A DNA stretch of 42,914 nt from a bacterium (lineage in GTDB: Bacteria; Bacillota; Clostridia; Lachnospirales; Lachnospiraceae). The position numbers and the translations under genes were made by a program. How positions within the stretch are numbered: the first letter of the stretch is position 1; each line of letters opens with the position of its first letter. Below are positions 1 through 8,709 of this stretch, one piece after another. The stretch lies in assembly GCA_023663725.1 (NCBI GenBank), contig JAMPGX010000023.1:1-42914 (forward strand). The letters run 5' to 3'. The notes under the pieces are model-generated. The model was not told the origin of the DNA. It ran no database searches and saw nothing but the letters and a program-made list of their open reading frames with translations.

Positions 1-77
1 TGGCCTATTCTGTAGCCCTCTATTTTCAAGTGATTTCAACAGCGAAATTGATTCATTTTTCTCATAAATATCACAAA

Positions 78-112
78 ATTCCGCATCCCTCAAAGAAAGA
101 GGAATGCGGAAT
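78..112 (-). terminator. Hairpin downstream of galE
   Basis: A 9-bp perfect stem (ATTCCGCAT / ATGCGGAAT) encloses a partly pairing purine-rich loop and starts 16 bases beyond the galE stop codon. Reading in the galE direction the hairpin is followed by TTTGTGATATTT, a weak U-rich tail. It is most likely the terminator of the uridylyltransferase-galE transcript; the imperfect U tract keeps the call moderate. Confidence 0.55.
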
Positions 113-128
113 CCTATTACGCCGCTGT

Positions 129-1145
129 CTATTCTTCGTACCCGTTCGGGTTCTGACTCTGCCATCTCCAGGAGTCGGCGCACATCTCTCGGATACCGTA
201 CTGTGCCTCCCAGCCCAGCTCCTCCCTGGCTTTGGTCGCATCCGCGTAGCTGGCAGCGGTATCCCCAGCGCGGCGGCCCTTTATCACATAAGGAATCTTC
301 ACTCCGCTGGCCGCCTCAAAGTTGCTGACCACATCCAATACGCTATAACCTGTGCCAGTTCCCAGATTGTAGATCTTCAGGCCAGCTTTCTCCTCGATCT
401 TTTTCAGCGCCTTGACGTGTCCGACAGCCAGGTCTACCACATGGATATAATCCCGCACCCCTGTGCCATCCGGCGTGTCATAATCATTGCCATAGACACT
501 CAGCTGAGGCAGCTTGCCCACCGCCACCTGCGTAATATAGGGCATCAGATTGTTGGGGATGCCGTTCGGGTTCTCGCCGATGCTGCCGCTCTTGTGAGCC
601 CCAATGGGGTTAAAATAGCGCAGCAGAATCACATTCCACTCTTGGTCCGCTCTCTGTATGTCAGACAATATCTGCTCCAGCATGGATTTGGTCCAGCCGT
701 ATGGGTTGGTACACTGTCCCTTGGGACACTCCTCAGTGATCGGCACAAAGGCCGGATCGCCGTACACCGTGGCGCTGGAGGAGAAAATGATATTCTTAAC
801 CCCATGCTTTCTCATCACATCCACCAGCGTCAACGTCCCAGAAATATTGTTCTCATAATACTCCCAGGGCTTCTGCACCGACTCGGCCACCGCCTTCAAT
901 CCGGCAAAATGAATCACCGCGTCCGGTTTCTCGGCCTCAAAGATTTTATTCAGAGCCTCCCTGTCCAGGATATCTGCCTGATAAAAAGGCACCGCCTTGC
1001 CCGTGAGCTTTTCCACCCTGCCAAGGACCTTCTCGCTGGAATTGCTCAAATTGTCCACCACCACAGCCTCGTAACCAGCATTCTGCAGCTCCACCACAGT
1101 ATGACTGCCGATATATCCCGCACCGCCTGTCACCAATATTTTCAT
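129..1145 (-). CDS. galE: UDP-glucose 4-epimerase
   Basis: Predicted cytoplasmic NAD-dependent enzyme interconverting UDP-glucose and UDP-galactose (Leloir pathway, and supply of UDP-galactose for surface glycans). The 338-residue protein has the usual length. It opens with the Rossmann NAD loop GGAGYIG (residues 7-13), and has the SSSATVYGD segment with the catalytic serine near 124 and the YxxxK pair Y149/K153 of extended short-chain dehydrogenases. The start is the ATG at 1145, preceded by AGAGGGACAT; an upstream in-frame ATG would add 15 unconserved residues. It lies about 90 bp downstream of a UDP-sugar pyrophosphorylase gene on the same strand, so the two probably form a nucleotide-sugar operon. 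Confidence 0.95.
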   Translation of the reverse strand: MKILVTGGAGYIGSHTVVELQNAGYEAVVVDNLSNSSEKVLGRVEKLTGKAVPFYQADILDREALNKIFEAEKPDAVIHFAGLKAVAESVQKPWEYYENNISGTLTLVDVMRKHGVKNIIFSSSATVYGDPAFVPITEECPKGQCTNPYGWTKSMLEQILSDIQRADQEWNVILLRYFNPIGAHKSGSIGENPNGIPNNLMPYITQVAVGKLPQLSVYGNDYDTPDGTGVRDYIHVVDLAVGHVKALKKIEEKAGLKIYNLGTGTGYSVLDVVSNFEAASGVKIPYVIKGRRAGDTAASYADATKAREELGWEAQYGIREMCADSWRWQSQNPNGYEE

Positions 1146-1237
1146 ATGTCCCTCTTTTCCGCATCCCATGGTTTTTCCATAAGACAACAATCCGACTAAT
1201 GCCCCGCCAGAGCTTTCCGCTCCGGCTCTCCGGCAAA

Positions 1238-2464
1238 CTACAGTTCCACTCCGTTCTCCTGTAACAGAGCGCGGGCGCTCTCCACCGAGTCGATGCCCGT
1301 TCTGTTCTTGATGGGAGCGAACTCCCTGTTTCTCTCCACCTCGTAGGGCAGACAGCTATCCATCTGATGAATCATATCCAGCACCAGATTCTCATACTTG
1401 TAGCCGTTGGGCTCCTGGGGCTTATACAGCTCCCCGTTCTCATCCAGACAGGGAATCTTTTTCTCCACGATATGCAGCGGCAGCTTGCCATCCAGCAGAC
1501 GCTCCAGAGCAGACACACGGAACAGGTAGTTGAGGATCACACCGAAATTGTACGCCGGATTCCCCTTCTCGTCTCTGGCATCCATCAGCTCCTGCGTCAG
1601 ATCATAATATTCCACGATGGAAGGCCTGCCGTCCTCCAGACACATCACGCCCACCTTTTCGTCCGGCGCGTTCTTGCGCACCACCTTGGCGCCCACGTCA
1701 CAGTTTCTCTCGATAGTTGCGCCCACAAAACAGGGATCAGCGATCCGCTGCAACACATTGTCCACGGCAAAGACATTGAACCACTCGATGCCCTCCTTCT
1801 TGGCCAGCTCCAGCATTCCCGCATTTTTCATCGAGATAAACCAGCCGCCGTTTCCGTTGGGGGAGGTGGCCAGTCTACCCTTCTCCTCCAGATAGATCCT
1901 GCCCTCATAGTCCGTGGCGGCTGCCATCTCCTGCTTGAAGAAATGCACAAACTCCGGATTGTAGCCAAAGAATTTCTTCTCCCGCATGAACTTTACCGTC
2001 ACATCATTGTTCTTCTCACTGGTCATGACAAAGAGGTGGAACCAGACGCCACTCTGCCTCACCACATCCATCATGTTATTCACCAGGCATTCAAAAATAT
2101 ACAGCTTCCTGTGGATGCCCACATCATACATACATTTGGGATTGTCCGAGCCCAGCCTGGTCCCCATGCCTCCCGCCAGCAGCACGGTGCCAACCTTGCC
2201 GTCGCGGATCGCGTTCAGTCCAGTCTCCGTAAAACGCTGTCTGTTTGCGGCGATCTCCTCCAGCTCCATGGCCGCCAGCGGCGTGATCTCTCCCCTCTTG
2301 ACCAACTCCTCCCTGTGCCGGCAGGATGCCTGGATACTCATGTCCGTCTCATAAATCTGCTCAAGCAGCGCCTCCTGACCAGCCGTATCCAGCTCGTCAT
2401 AGTACTTCAGCACATGCTCCTGGCCATATTTTGCCAGCTTTTGTTTTGCCTCAGACAATGTCAT
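1238..2464 (-). CDS. UTP-sugar-1-phosphate uridylyltransferase (UDPGP family)
   Basis: Predicted enzyme joining UTP to a sugar 1-phosphate (glucose or N-acetylglucosamine) with release of pyrophosphate. The 408-residue protein carries the nucleotide-binding signature [16 protein letters not shown] (residues 95-110), typical of the eukaryote-like UDPGP/UAP1 family and not of bacterial GalU. The NGNGGWF and [10 protein letters not shown] segments further on also fit this family. The ATG start has an AGAGGGAG ribosome binding site 7 bases upstream. The gene immediately precedes galE, consistent with making the UDP-sugar that GalE epimerises. Whether glucose- or GlcNAc-1-phosphate is the true substrate cannot be decided by eye. 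Confidence 0.85.
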   Translation of the reverse strand: MTLSEAKQKLAKYGQEHVLKYYDELDTAGQEALLEQIYETDMSIQASCRHREELVKRGEITPLAAMELEEIAANRQRFTETGLNAIRDGKVGTVLLAGGMGTRLGSDNPKCMYDVGIHRKLYIFECLVNNMMDVVRQSGVWFHLFVMTSEKNNDVTVKFMREKKFFGYNPEFVHFFKQEMAAATDYEGRIYLEEKGRLATSPNGNGGWFISMKNAGMLELAKKEGIEWFNVFAVDNVLQRIADPCFVGATIERNCDVGAKVVRKNAPDEKVGVMCLEDGRPSIVEYYDLTQELMDARDEKGNPAYNFGVILNYLFRVSALERLLDGKLPLHIVEKKIPCLDENGELYKPQEPNGYKYENLVLDMIHQMDSCLPYEVERNREFAPIKNRTGIDSVESARALLQENGVEL

Positions 2465-2518
2465 GGTGTTCTCCCTCTTTCCTAAAATAATCTGCTTATT
2501 TGCTTCATTCTACCGCCG

Positions 2519-3042
2519 TCAATCCTCGGACATCTGTATCGGAATGTCCGGTTTCGGATACCCCAGAGCTGCTATATTTTCCTCGGTCAACTGTTGAAAG
2601 GGAACGGTAATCCTTTCCGCTTGATCAAGATAGGACTGTCTCCAGCTCTCATATTCATCGCCATCCACTGTTTGCTCATTATTATATAGACGACGCCCAT
2701 CCCCATCTCTATCTAATATGGCATAGCTGTTATCCCTGGCATGTTCTGTACCGGCGTGATACAGCCTGTAGCCGTCAGGGAGGAGACCCTGCAGATACAG
2801 GTCCCACAGCACTTTCCCATATGCCTGATTTTGTGTCAGGAGTGGGATAGGCGTCGCCTCCGGCTGGGGGGGGAATTGGTCGGTGCATTATCGTTCTGGG
2901 CTTGCGTTTCAGGGAACGAGGGCGTTGTTTCCGGCTGAGAAGTGCTCACTGGGGCGCTGGCCGGCGCACTGCTGCATCCGCCCAGGATCACCAGGAGGAG
3001 GATACTGCACAATGTGAGCTGAAGGTTGCGGTTGAGGTACAT
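2519..3042 (-). pseudogene. Lipoprotein gene interrupted by a frameshift in a C8 tract
   Basis: Translation from the ATG at 3042 (ribosome binding site AAAGGA) gives a lipoprotein signal ending in the lipobox VILGGC, then a Ser/Thr/Pro-rich linker. It terminates early at 2836 after an unnatural RRRR stretch. The run of eight C residues on the coding strand (2866-2873) is where the frame breaks. With one more C, the frame continues through PPQPEATPIPLLTQNQAYG into a good 97-residue segment ending at 2519, giving a protein of about 174 residues. That segment includes DRDGDGRR and a C-terminal EENIAALGYPKP. The cause may be phase variation, a real null mutation or a sequencing error. The function of the mature part is unknown. 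Confidence 0.7.
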
Positions 3043-3120
3043 TGTTGATCCTTTCATTGGGTTGGAGCAAAGGATTTTATTTTGCGGCTTGTTGCGGGTA
3101 AGGGCCCGTAAGTTTATCAC

Positions 3121-3231
3121 GGGCAGAGGCCCGAAAACAAGTTTTCGGGCTCGCTTCGCTCCTCAAAGCACCGTGCAAGCAGCCGCTCAAGCAAGCTTGG
3201 CGGCTGTTTACACGGCGCCTTGACTCTGCCC
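3121..3231. repeat. Nested palindromic element A
   Basis: An intergenic block with several stems. An outer 8-bp pair GGGCAGAG (3121-3128) / CTCTGCCC (3224-3231) encloses two structures. The first is a perfect 10-bp hairpin, GCCCGAAAAC / GTTTTCGGGC (3129-3150). The second is a nested stem made of CCGTG (3171-3175) / CACGG (3211-3215), CAGCCGC / GCGGCTG and CAAGC / GCTTG. It begins 88 bases beyond the stop codon of the DUF3784-like gene on the minus strand. It could be a transcript 3' end structure or a dispersed palindromic repeat. Confidence 0.6.
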
Positions 3232-3319
3232 TTTGCGAACATTATACCACTTTTTGATGGGGTCGCAACTTTTTTGGTTATTTTTCTCACTTTTGAGGAA
3301 AGTGTTCCCAGTGCAAATA

Positions 3320-3652
3320 TTATTTCTTACAAATTGTATGATTGACAATGACTATCACCAAACAATCAACAACTACAATGCCAAGCGAAATATATGCAAA
3401 ACTGGCTGGCAGCACGTCCTCAAACAATCCCATAACAAGAACGAGAACTGTTATAACTGCCATTCCAAATCCAGTCGTTCTACACAATTTCTTTTTATCG
3501 TATTTTGCCTTTTCTTCTTTTGGTGCTGTATTATACCCAGAAATAAACCAGCTTCCATGACCAGAAAGTAACATTATGGATATCACCAAAAAAATAACGA
3601 ATACAACCCATATTATCCAATTTGCCCCATTTGATACGTCTGCTAATTTCAT
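3320..3652 (-). CDS. DUF3784-like small membrane protein
   Basis: A 110-residue integral membrane protein with three predicted hydrophobic segments (about residues 10-30, 56-76 and 82-103). The conserved block LLSGHGSWFISGYNTAPKEE in the first loop is the signature I associate with the DUF3784 family of Firmicute membrane proteins, whose function is unknown. The start is the ATG at 3652, preceded by AGAGGAAATAATACA; an upstream ATG would add a charged extension without a ribosome binding site. A TATAAA -10-like sequence lies just upstream, so it may have its own promoter. It is followed by palindromic element A. Confidence 0.7.
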   Translation of the reverse strand: MKLADVSNGANWIIWVVFVIFLVISIMLLSGHGSWFISGYNTAPKEEKAKYDKKKLCRTTGFGMAVITVLVLVMGLFEDVLPASFAYISLGIVVVDCLVIVIVNHTICKK

Positions 3653-3747
3653 TGTATTATTTCCTCTGCCAAATCGCGATTTATAAGTCATTTTCCAATG
3701 GGTACACAATTCCGAAAAGGAAGCTATTTTTCCTGTGCCGAGTTCCC

Positions 3748-4662
3748 CTACAGGGATAATCCGGCGAAAAAGTCTCCATGTCCCAGTTCCTCTTGTTGAT
3801 AGCGCAGGAACGCCGCCCGCAGTTGGGGCTGGTCCTCCCGCATCTGTCGGATCATGGCTTCTATGTTTTCTCTTCCGGCGCAGCCAAGCCGCAGGAATAG
3901 CTGCGCGTACTCCGGGTGAGCCTCCCCCTGCGCGAGTATCACCTGCCAGCTCTCCTCGCTCTCACAGCCCTTGGTGTGCGCCCGCAGATATTGCTCCAGA
4001 TACTGCCGCATGGTCGGCATAAGCCCCTGATCACACATCAGGCGCAGCATCGCCAACCTCACCTTTTTCTGCCTCCTGGCCTGTAGAAATGCCTCCATGT
4101 CCGTGCTGCCGTAGTCCTCCTCGCCGCAGAGCACCTGCTTGGAATAGCCCTCCCCGTCGTCGGCCCGCATCACCGCCTCCAGCCGCGCATCCCACTTTCT
4201 GAGCCACTCCGGGCTGCCCACCGCCGCGGGCTCCAACAGATAATAGGCGTCAAGCTGTGTCACGGACGCCGCCAGCAGCCGCCCGCAGGACTCCGGCCAC
4301 GCCTCACACGCCCCGCCCTCGCCGCAGCGGACACCTGAGATGCAGGCGAGCTGTCCACAGTCCAAAAACAGGGATTTGCCCATATGGTCACACTCGGCTG
4401 AAACCGTTATCCGCTCCAGGTTATCGCAGTAGGCAAAAGCCCAATCGCCCAGACTGTGCAGGCCCACCGGCAGCTCCATGACGCGGAGGCTCTTTTTGCT
4501 GAGAAATGCCTTTCTGCCGATGCCCGTCACCGTCAGGCCCTCTATCCGCTCCGGCACCTTCACCGTCCGGCCGCCGCCCTGCCAGCCCGTGATACAGACT
4601 CCGTCCGGCTCCAGCATATATTTCAGACAGCCGCTGCCGGTGTCGTACTCCAACTCTTTCAC
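3748..4662 (-). CDS. BspA-like leucine-rich-repeat protein of the MoxR-VWA operon
   Basis: A 304-residue protein without a signal peptide, so probably cytoplasmic. The first 110 residues resemble BspA-like LRR_5 repeats: DGVCITGW..., VKVPERIEGLTVTGIGRKAF, then LHSLGDWAFAYCDNLERITV. The C-terminal half (about 150-304) is helical, rich in charged residues, and not recognised. The start chosen is the GTG at 4662, which has AGGGGGG six bases upstream; the upstream TTG has no such site. It is the last gene of the VWA - MoxR - LRR unit, about 90 bp after the ATPase gene, which suggests it could be a substrate, adaptor or effector of that ATPase. That role is inference. Confidence 0.65.
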   Translation of the reverse strand: MKELEYDTGSGCLKYMLEPDGVCITGWQGGGRTVKVPERIEGLTVTGIGRKAFLSKKSLRVMELPVGLHSLGDWAFAYCDNLERITVSAECDHMGKSLFLDCGQLACISGVRCGEGGACEAWPESCGRLLAASVTQLDAYYLLEPAAVGSPEWLRKWDARLEAVMRADDGEGYSKQVLCGEEDYGSTDMEAFLQARRQKKVRLAMLRLMCDQGLMPTMRQYLEQYLRAHTKGCESEESWQVILAQGEAHPEYAQLFLRLGCAGRENIEAMIRQMREDQPQLRAAFLRYQQEELGHGDFFAGLSL

Positions 4663-4675
4663 GCTTACCCCCCTT

Positions 4676-4746
4676 GCGTGCTTTAGCACGCATACCAATC
4701 AATATTTGGAAGTTTACTTCCAGACTTGCGATACTGCATCAATAAA
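4676..4746. repeat. Hairpins and dispersed repeat between the MoxR and LRR genes
   Basis: The leader of the LRR gene holds two perfect hairpins: GCGTGC-TTTA-GCACGC (4676-4691) and TGGAAGT-TT-ACTTCCA (4707-4722). Next to them is CTTGCGATACTGCA followed by TCAATAAA (4725-4746). The last piece recurs with one mismatch in 22 bases at 42839-42860, again upstream of a minus-strand gene. An 11-base core is also present at 25211-25221. It may be part of a dispersed intergenic repeat family. Confidence 0.55.
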
Positions 4747-4754
4747 AATTCCCT

Positions 4755-6329
4755 CTACTCCTCCAGCTCCAGCTGCGCGATCTGCCCCTGTATTCGGTCC
4801 TGCCGCTGCGCAAGCATCAATTCCTGGCTGAAGCGCTGATAGTCCTCGCTGCCGAAGGTGGCGATAAAACCTGCCCCGGCGCTGCTCACAGTCAGCTCCG
4901 TCACCAGGATCAGCATCTCATTGCCCTCCGCAAAAGCCTCCTGCGCGAACACAAAGAGATTGTGCAGTTCCTCCTGTACCCGCTGTGTATCCCGTTTCAT
5001 CGCGGACACCGCCGCCTCATACCGTCCCTTCACCATCGCAAACGCTCTTTCTCCCCCGCCGGCTGTGGAGGAGTCTCCCTGTCCCTGCATATCCCAGCCC
5101 GCAAAACCGCCGGATTCTCCCGTCATCACCGCCTTGCGGGACTGCTCCAGAAACAGCAGCACCCTCTTATATTTTTTTCTGTCCTCAGCGGACAGGGTTC
5201 CGGCCCTGTCCAACGCGAACATCTGCGCCTGCTTTTTCTCCTCCAGCTGTTCCATACAGGCCGCTATCTGCTCCGGGCGGGTATCCTCGACCACCGTGTT
5301 CTTCACCGCCAACAGCAGAGCGCGGGTATCGGTGAGATAAGCCGCCTGCTCCATGATCTCCTGCATATCCGCCAGCATCCGGTCGAGCAGCATCCCCACC
5401 AGAGACAATCTCTCATCAAAGGCCGCCGCCTTAGCCCTGGCGATGGCCTGCACGGTGGGCCTGCCCTCCAGGATCTCCTGTATCCGATAGTCCTTTTGAT
5501 ACTTTTGGTACAGATCATAATAAGCGGTGAATTCCCGCACGATCCTGTCGTTGCGGATATATTGTCCCACCAGCGTTTCATCCACGCCAAGGCTCTCCTC
5601 CTCATAGTGGTACAATATCTGGGAGAGGTCCTCCCAGCCCCGCGCCGTCACATAACTGCGCCCCTTGGCGGTGATCTCCATATGGTAGAAATATTCCTTT
5701 TTCAAGTCCAGGAAATTCAGGACCGCGCCGTGGAGATGGCGTTCCAGCGCGTACTCCTTCCAGGTGCGCCAGTCCGCCTCCACTTCCATAACCTTCAGGC
5801 GGTCCATGGTCACCACATCAAACTCCCGCACAGACTTATTGTACTCCGGCGGGTTGCCCGCGGTGACGATGACCCATCCCTCCGGCACCTGATGGCGCCC
5901 GAACACCTTATATTGCAAAAACTGAAGCATGGCGGGAGCCAGCGTCTCAGACACACAGTTGATCTCGTCCAGAAATAATATCCCCTCCCGGATACCGCTC
6001 TCCTCCATGGTCTCGTAGATGGCCGCGATGATCTCGCTCATCGTATACTCGGAGACGTCATACTCCCGCCCTCCGTAGGTCTTGTGAGCGATGAACGGCA
6101 GGCCCAGCGCCGACTGACGGGTGTGATGGGTCATGGAGTAGGACACCAGCGCGATCCCCATCTCCTGGGCGATCTGCTCCATGATCGCCGTCTTGCCGAT
6201 GCCCGGAGCCCCCAGCAGGAAAATGGGCCGCTGGCGCACCACCGGAATACTGTATTCTCCGAACTCGTCCTTTTTCAGATAGATATTCACGGAGCTCTTG
6301 ATATACTCCTTCGCCTGTTTGATATTCAT
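4755..6329 (-). CDS. MoxR-type AAA ATPase
   Basis: A 524-residue cytoplasmic AAA+ ATPase of the MoxR / dynein-related class. Walker A is GAPGIGKT (40-47), Walker B is ILFLDE (117-122), and the sensor 1 region is TAGNP (157-161, Asn159). Members of this class usually act as chaperone-like remodelling ATPases together with VWA-domain partners. Here the partner gene lies immediately upstream (9-bp gap) and an LRR protein gene follows. The C-terminal 200 residues are helical with Gln/Glu-rich stretches and are longer than in minimal MoxR proteins. The ATG start has AAGGGGAG four bases upstream. Confidence 0.85.
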   Translation of the reverse strand: MNIKQAKEYIKSSVNIYLKKDEFGEYSIPVVRQRPIFLLGAPGIGKTAIMEQIAQEMGIALVSYSMTHHTRQSALGLPFIAHKTYGGREYDVSEYTMSEIIAAIYETMEESGIREGILFLDEINCVSETLAPAMLQFLQYKVFGRHQVPEGWVIVTAGNPPEYNKSVREFDVVTMDRLKVMEVEADWRTWKEYALERHLHGAVLNFLDLKKEYFYHMEITAKGRSYVTARGWEDLSQILYHYEEESLGVDETLVGQYIRNDRIVREFTAYYDLYQKYQKDYRIQEILEGRPTVQAIARAKAAAFDERLSLVGMLLDRMLADMQEIMEQAAYLTDTRALLLAVKNTVVEDTRPEQIAACMEQLEEKKQAQMFALDRAGTLSAEDRKKYKRVLLFLEQSRKAVMTGESGGFAGWDMQGQGDSSTAGGGERAFAMVKGRYEAAVSAMKRDTQRVQEELHNLFVFAQEAFAEGNEMLILVTELTVSSAGAGFIATFGSEDYQRFSQELMLAQRQDRIQGQIAQLELEE

Positions 6330-6338
6330 GATCTCCCC

Positions 6339-7628
6339 TTATTCCTCCTCTATTATGACCTTCATGCTCCAGGGCGGCACGCTGCGGCGCATCTCGTCCT
6401 CCTCCAGAAAGGCGAATATCACATCATAGCCCGGCATCCTCTCGGGATATATTCCATACCCGTCGGTAAAATAGATCAGTCCCTTCAGATTCTCGAACTC
6501 CCCCTGCTCCAGCAGACTGTCCACATAGTCAAACACCGGCCGAAAGTCCGTGGCGCCGAAGCCCTGCAGCCTGCCATGAGCCAGAAATTCCTGAAAATCC
6601 TCGTCACAGGTAATCTTCGTATCGCTCTGCACCTCGTTGTCACACTGGATAATATGCACATTTATCTTGGTAAAAAAGTTCTCCGAGCCCTTCAGCAGCG
6701 AATAGGTCCTGTTCAGAAACGCCCTGACCACCGGCCCTCGACAGGAGGCCGAGGTATCCAGCGCAATGACAAACTCTTTTACCTTCTTAGCGTCCTTATA
6801 TTCCAGCGGCTCGATCAGCGGCATATTGCCGTATCGCTCAAGTCCGTAGGTATAATAGATATAGTCAAACTCCTCATCGTTGACCGTCATATCCTCCCCC
6901 ATGACCGTAAAGCGTTTCAGGATCGCGCTGTAGTCATAGCGGTCGCGGGTGGCCTCCGCCAGATTTTTTTCCAATCCCTGCATCCCCGCCCTGCTCCTGG
7001 TAAAAGACTTCAAATCCGCCTTGACCCGCTCGCTGATCTTCTTCCACTGCTCCGGTGTCATCTGGAGCTCCTCTGCCGGCATCCACCGCGCGTGATCATC
7101 CCGCCAGAACAGCGCTGCCAACTCCTGCCTCTCCCGGGGCGTGATCGGATGGTGTCTCATATATCTGTAGATGCGCTCCGCGGTCAGAACTCCCACGTCC
7201 TCCCGCCACACCCGCAGCTTTGCCTCCGCCTCTGAGTCCGTATCCAGACTTGCCATGGGCAGCTCCAGCTCCAGAATCACGCTCTCCACCGCCATATCCG
7301 CCGCCATATCCCACAGCTCGCGCTCCACCTTATCATAGGCAAAGCTGTGAGAAAAGATACAGTGCAGCAGCAGATGCAGCATACCGCGAGTCACCAGGTG
7401 CGGATCAAGGCGGTACAGGCGCAGTATATATTCAGGGTCGTACCACACGGTGCTGCCATCCGTGGAGACGCAGCCCGTGGACGGCCTCTCCTGCCATACA
7501 AGGCCCAGCAGCGCCACATCCAGAAAGCGCAGGGACACCAGTATATTGTCCCTGGCCAGCGCCAGCACCTCTCCCGCCAGCTTTCCGATCTTCTGTTTTC
7601 TGTCCTGAGCTTCGTGCTCTTTTGCCAC
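6339..7628 (-). CDS. VWA-like (DUF2201-type) protein with putative metallopeptidase-like domain
   Basis: A 429-residue protein, partner of the MoxR ATPase encoded next. The N-terminal part contains HLLLHCIFSH (residues 85-94; H85, H89 and H94 could bind metal), resembling the predicted metallopeptidase region of DUF2201 proteins. The C-terminal part is a VWA-like domain with an intact MIDAS-type DTSAS motif (291-295), GATDFRP and IYFTDGYG. The GTG at 7628 is preferred because GGGAGG lies 7 bases upstream; in-frame ATGs further upstream lack a binding site. A promoter is plausible in the 200-bp divergent region before the AraC-GGDEF gene (TTGCTA, 17 bp, TACACT), but is not certain. Confidence 0.8.
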   Translation of the reverse strand: MAKEHEAQDRKQKIGKLAGEVLALARDNILVSLRFLDVALLGLVWQERPSTGCVSTDGSTVWYDPEYILRLYRLDPHLVTRGMLHLLLHCIFSHSFAYDKVERELWDMAADMAVESVILELELPMASLDTDSEAEAKLRVWREDVGVLTAERIYRYMRHHPITPRERQELAALFWRDDHARWMPAEELQMTPEQWKKISERVKADLKSFTRSRAGMQGLEKNLAEATRDRYDYSAILKRFTVMGEDMTVNDEEFDYIYYTYGLERYGNMPLIEPLEYKDAKKVKEFVIALDTSASCRGPVVRAFLNRTYSLLKGSENFFTKINVHIIQCDNEVQSDTKITCDEDFQEFLAHGRLQGFGATDFRPVFDYVDSLLEQGEFENLKGLIYFTDGYGIYPERMPGYDVIFAFLEEDEMRRSVPPWSMKVIIEEE

Positions 7629-7834
7629 CTTCTCGCCTCCCACCGTCTTGCTTAGCATTAGTGTACTGGAAAAATAAAAAAATAGCAAGCATATCGAAAA
7701 TATCAAGCCGCTTTCCCAAATGTATGTTATTCTTTAGATACGACGTCGAACCTGTTTACTGTGGCGGCCCCGCCCGCAGCATCATCGGGCCAAAAATAAT
7801 CTGCCACAATTCTGATCAGAGAGGATTTGTAGCA

Positions 7835-8644
7835 ATGGACAATCTGACCCTGTTGAATCTGGCTTTGAGCTATATGGAAGAAAATCTGAGCGAGAATATC
7901 ACCATCGAGGATGTGGCCCGGGCCTGCTACTGCTCGCCCTCCAGCCTGCAAAAGCTCTTCCGCCGACTGGCCCACTACTCCGTCAAGGAGTATATCATCA
8001 AACGGCGCCTGACCCTTGCGGCCCGCGATCTGCGGGACCGCCCTCAGGACAACATCCTGGAGATCGCTCTGCGCTACTGCTATCAGAGCAACGAAGCCTT
8101 CACCAGGGCCTTTGAAGCCATGTGGAACTGTAGTCCGTCTGCCTACCGTCAGGAGCGGTCCTTCGCAGACCTTTGCCCCCGACTGATCCTGTCGGGAGAA
8201 TACGATTATGGAGATGAGGATATGAATAGAAAAAAGAATGTAGACATCAGTGAGCTGTATGATCTGTTTAAAGAACGCAAAAATTGTTATTTCGTGTGCT
8301 GTGACATCAAATCCCTGATTCCCATCAATGAGATTTCCCACAAGGCCGGAGATCTGTCCATCGCCGAGACCGCCCACCGCATGGAACAGTGCGCCGGACC
8401 GGAGGATCTGGTCTTCCGCATCGGCGGGGACGAATTCGCAATGCTGACCGCCAGCGAGGACCCCGCCTATGCCCGCCAGATTGCGGACCGGATCCTGGCA
8501 ATGAACGGCCAGACCTTTACCTATGAGGGCAGGCAGATCCCCTTAAGTCTCTACGCCGACGTCGTGCGGTTCGACAGAGAGAATCTCCGCTACAGTGAGC
8601 TGTTCGCCTCCTTGCACCAGACCATCAACGACAGCAAGAAATAA
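7835..8644 (+). CDS. AraC-type HTH / GGDEF fusion regulator
   Basis: A 269-residue protein with an unusual architecture. The N-terminal 105 residues form an AraC/XylS double helix-turn-helix (IEDVARACYCSPSSLQKLFRR, then EIALRYCYQSNEAFTRAFEAMW). The remainder (about 150-269) resembles a compact GGDEF domain, with CDIKSLIPIN, KAGDLSIAE and an intact GGDEF motif at 197-201. The usual inhibitory RxxD site before the motif is not present (GPED instead). The domain may make, bind or have lost cyclic-di-GMP. The ATG at 7835 follows GAGAGGA, and a much longer open frame upstream is only the shadow of the VWA gene. The gene is divergent from the VWA-MoxR operon, so it may regulate that operon; this is inference. 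Confidence 0.75.
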   Translation: MDNLTLLNLALSYMEENLSENITIEDVARACYCSPSSLQKLFRRLAHYSVKEYIIKRRLTLAARDLRDRPQDNILEIALRYCYQSNEAFTRAFEAMWNCSPSAYRQERSFADLCPRLILSGEYDYGDEDMNRKKNVDISELYDLFKERKNCYFVCCDIKSLIPINEISHKAGDLSIAETAHRMEQCAGPEDLVFRIGGDEFAMLTASEDPAYARQIADRILAMNGQTFTYEGRQIPLSLYADVVRFDRENLRYSELFASLHQTINDSKK

Positions 8645-8664
8645 TCTGCAGGCCGTTCTCCTCT

Positions 8665-8694
8665 GCGGCCGTGGGAAAGCTCTCCCACGGCCGC
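8665..8694. terminator. GC-rich hairpin between convergent genes
   Basis: A perfect 12-bp stem, GCGGCCGTGGGA / TCCCACGGCCGC, with a 6-base loop sits between the end of the AraC-GGDEF gene and the end of the radical SAM gene. The adjoining run of seven A residues is on the 3' side of the plus strand, so neither direction has a classical U tract after the stem. It may still block both transcripts. Confidence 0.5.
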
Positions 8695-8709
8695 AAAAAA
8701 ATCGACTCG

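Noticed and set aside
30-1199. Long plus-strand open frame opposite galE
   Set aside because: It is the antisense shadow of galE, without a ribosome binding site or family pattern.
4962-5978. 338-codon plus-strand open frame opposite the MoxR gene
   Set aside because: Low-complexity His/Leu/Arg-rich translation typical of the reverse of a GC-rich gene; the minus strand encodes clear AAA motifs.
7220-7834. Upstream extension of the AraC-GGDEF frame
   Set aside because: It overlaps the VWA gene, is proline-rich antisense sequence, and a ribosome binding site marks the start at 7835.
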